This document shows positions 63,292-64,000 of a stretch of DNA of 64,000 nt, one piece after another. Origin of the DNA: Rhizobium rosettiformans. GTDB taxonomy: Bacteria; Pseudomonadota; Alphaproteobacteria; Rhizobiales; Rhizobiaceae. Where the stretch lies: assembly GCF_016806065.1 (NCBI RefSeq), contig NZ_CP032405.1, forward strand, positions 3,376,001-3,440,000, given 5' to 3'. A program made the translations under genes and the position numbers. The notes beneath the pieces are model-generated. The model made no database searches. It saw nothing but the letters and a program-made list of their open reading frames with translations, and was not told where the DNA came from. How positions within the stretch are numbered: position 1 is the first letter of the stretch; the number at the start of each line of letters is the position of its first letter.

Positions 63292-64000
63292 ATGACGGCG
63301 GCCGCTCAATCGGACGGCCTGCCACGGACCGGTCGCCTGGCCATTATTGCCGGCAGCGGAAAGCTGCCGCTTTTCCTGGCGGAAGCAGCACGCGCCGCAG
63401 GCGAGGATCCCTTTGTTCTCAGGCTGAAGAACGAGGCCGACGATATCTGGCAGGGCTTTGAAAATGCAGTCATCGGTGTCGGCGACATGGCCGGCCTGTC
63501 CGCCCTGTTTCGCCAGCATGACATTCGCCGGGTCGTCATGTCCGGTGCGGTCAAGCGCCGCCCGGCTTTCGGCGAAATCCGGGTCAATCTGAAATTCCTG
63601 CTGAAGCTGCCGATGGCGCTGAAAACGCTCATGGCCGGCGGCGACGATGCCGTGCTGCGCATGGTGATCGCGCTGATCGAAGCACAGGGCTGCGAAGTGC
63701 TGGGCGCCCACGAGATCCTGCCGGGATTGCTGGCGACGGTTGGACCGCTCGGTGCGGTCTCTCCGGATGGCGATGACGAGCGCGACATCGAAAAGGCGGC
63801 AGAGGCCGCGGAAGCCCTGGGCCGGCTGGATGTCGGGCAGGGCGCTGTTGCCGTCGGCGGCCGCATCGTGGCGCTGGAGGGCGTCGAGGGCACCGACGCG
63901 ATGCTCGCCCGCGTCGAGGGCCTGCGTGCCGAAGGACGGATCTCCAGGCGCCGCAGGGGCGTTCTGGTCAAGCTCTGCAAACCCCAGCAGGATCTGCGCG
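63292..64000 (+). CDS. lpxI: UDP-2,3-diacylglucosamine pyrophosphatase LpxI (partial)
   Basis: Open from ATG 63292 to the window edge with no stop (236 codons visible, of about 280-290). LpxI replaces LpxH in alphaproteobacteria. Visible motifs: LAIIAGSGKLPLFLAEAARA, RRVVMSGAVKRRP near 83, and GQGAVAVGGRIVALEGVEGTDAML near 183. Three bases separate it from the lpxA stop. The order lpxD-fabZ-lpxA-lpxI is the usual alphaproteobacterial one, and lpxB is expected next. Confidence 0.94.
   Translation, partial: MTAAAQSDGLPRTGRLAIIAGSGKLPLFLAEAARAAGEDPFVLRLKNEADDIWQGFENAVIGVGDMAGLSALFRQHDIRRVVMSGAVKRRPAFGEIRVNLKFLLKLPMALKTLMAGGDDAVLRMVIALIEAQGCEVLGAHEILPGLLATVGPLGAVSPDGDDERDIEKAAEAAEALGRLDVGQGAVAVGGRIVALEGVEGTDAMLARVEGLRAEGRISRRRRGVLVKLCKPQQDLR

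Overview
The window looks like chromosomal DNA of an alphaproteobacterium of the Rhizobiaceae (Rhizobium/Agrobacterium-like). The evidence is the GC-rich coding style, the complete general L-amino-acid transporter aapJQMP, an alphaproteobacterial envelope gene (EipB/DUF1849), PHB synthase and a phasin, complex I accessory subunits, DUF1127 and anti-Shine-Dalgarno small RNAs, and promoters of the CTTGCG-N17-CTATAA kind. Gene density is high. I see no insertion sequence, prophage, CRISPR array, rRNA operon or replication origin. Most of the window is core genome.

Layout. 1-7.2 kb: a cobalamin (vitamin B12) operon, transcribed rightward with start/stop overlaps: His-rich tail of a truncated protein, a DUF429-like protein, cobH, cobL, cobI, a CbiG-CobJ fusion, cobM, and a small membrane protein. 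A pair of inverted palindromic repeats lies inside the end of the gene before cobH. 7.3-9.0 kb: a nucleoside hydrolase, a convergent DUF1127 micro-protein gene, and a small RNA with three CCUCCUCCC-type loops (alpha-r14/NfeR1-like). 9.1-12.7 kb: two membrane/stress-type proteins, tRNA-Leu, trigger factor. 12.7-19.8 kb: metallo-hydrolase, MFS exporter, soluble transhydrogenase, RadC, methionine aminopeptidase, SfsA, and a divergent HxlR regulator/SnoaL pair. 19.9-27.5 kb: PHB synthase, lipoprotein, alanine-type aminotransferase, homoserine dehydrogenase, RecJ. 27.5-28.1 kb: three tRNA-Glu genes, each with its own promoter. 28.2-32.6 kb: Pro/Ala-rich lipoprotein, glyoxalase I, double cold-shock protein, DUF192, tRNA-Pro, NDUFS4-like subunit, tRNA-Arg, SNase-like protein. 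32.6-38.5 kb: aapJQMP and divergent metC. 38.5-43.6 kb: FAD monooxygenase, NDUFS6-like zinc protein, hydrolase, enoyl-CoA hydratase, cysE, DUF3126, phasin. 43.7-51.9 kb: clpS-clpA, azlCD, HIT protein, FemAB-like protein, GDPD, RidA, EipB. 52.1-64 kb: translation and envelope cluster rpsB-tsf-pyrH-frr-uppS-cdsA-rseP-bamA-lpxD-fabZ-lpxA-lpxI (cut by the window end).

Themes. Corrin-ring methylation (cob genes), carbon storage (phaC and phasin), protein quality control (trigger factor, ClpSA, Map, RseP) and outer-membrane biogenesis (BamA, LpxD/A/I, EipB) dominate. I do not see a wholly new multi-gene system. The most interesting signals are regulatory: the anti-SD small RNA and the matching loop in the DUF1127 terminator, a LysR-type box placed near -65 of the DUF1127 promoter, a repeat that supplies the cobH translation start region, a perfect 9-1-9 palindrome between aapJ and metC, and TGC-N3-GCA sites at the phasin and small-RNA promoters.
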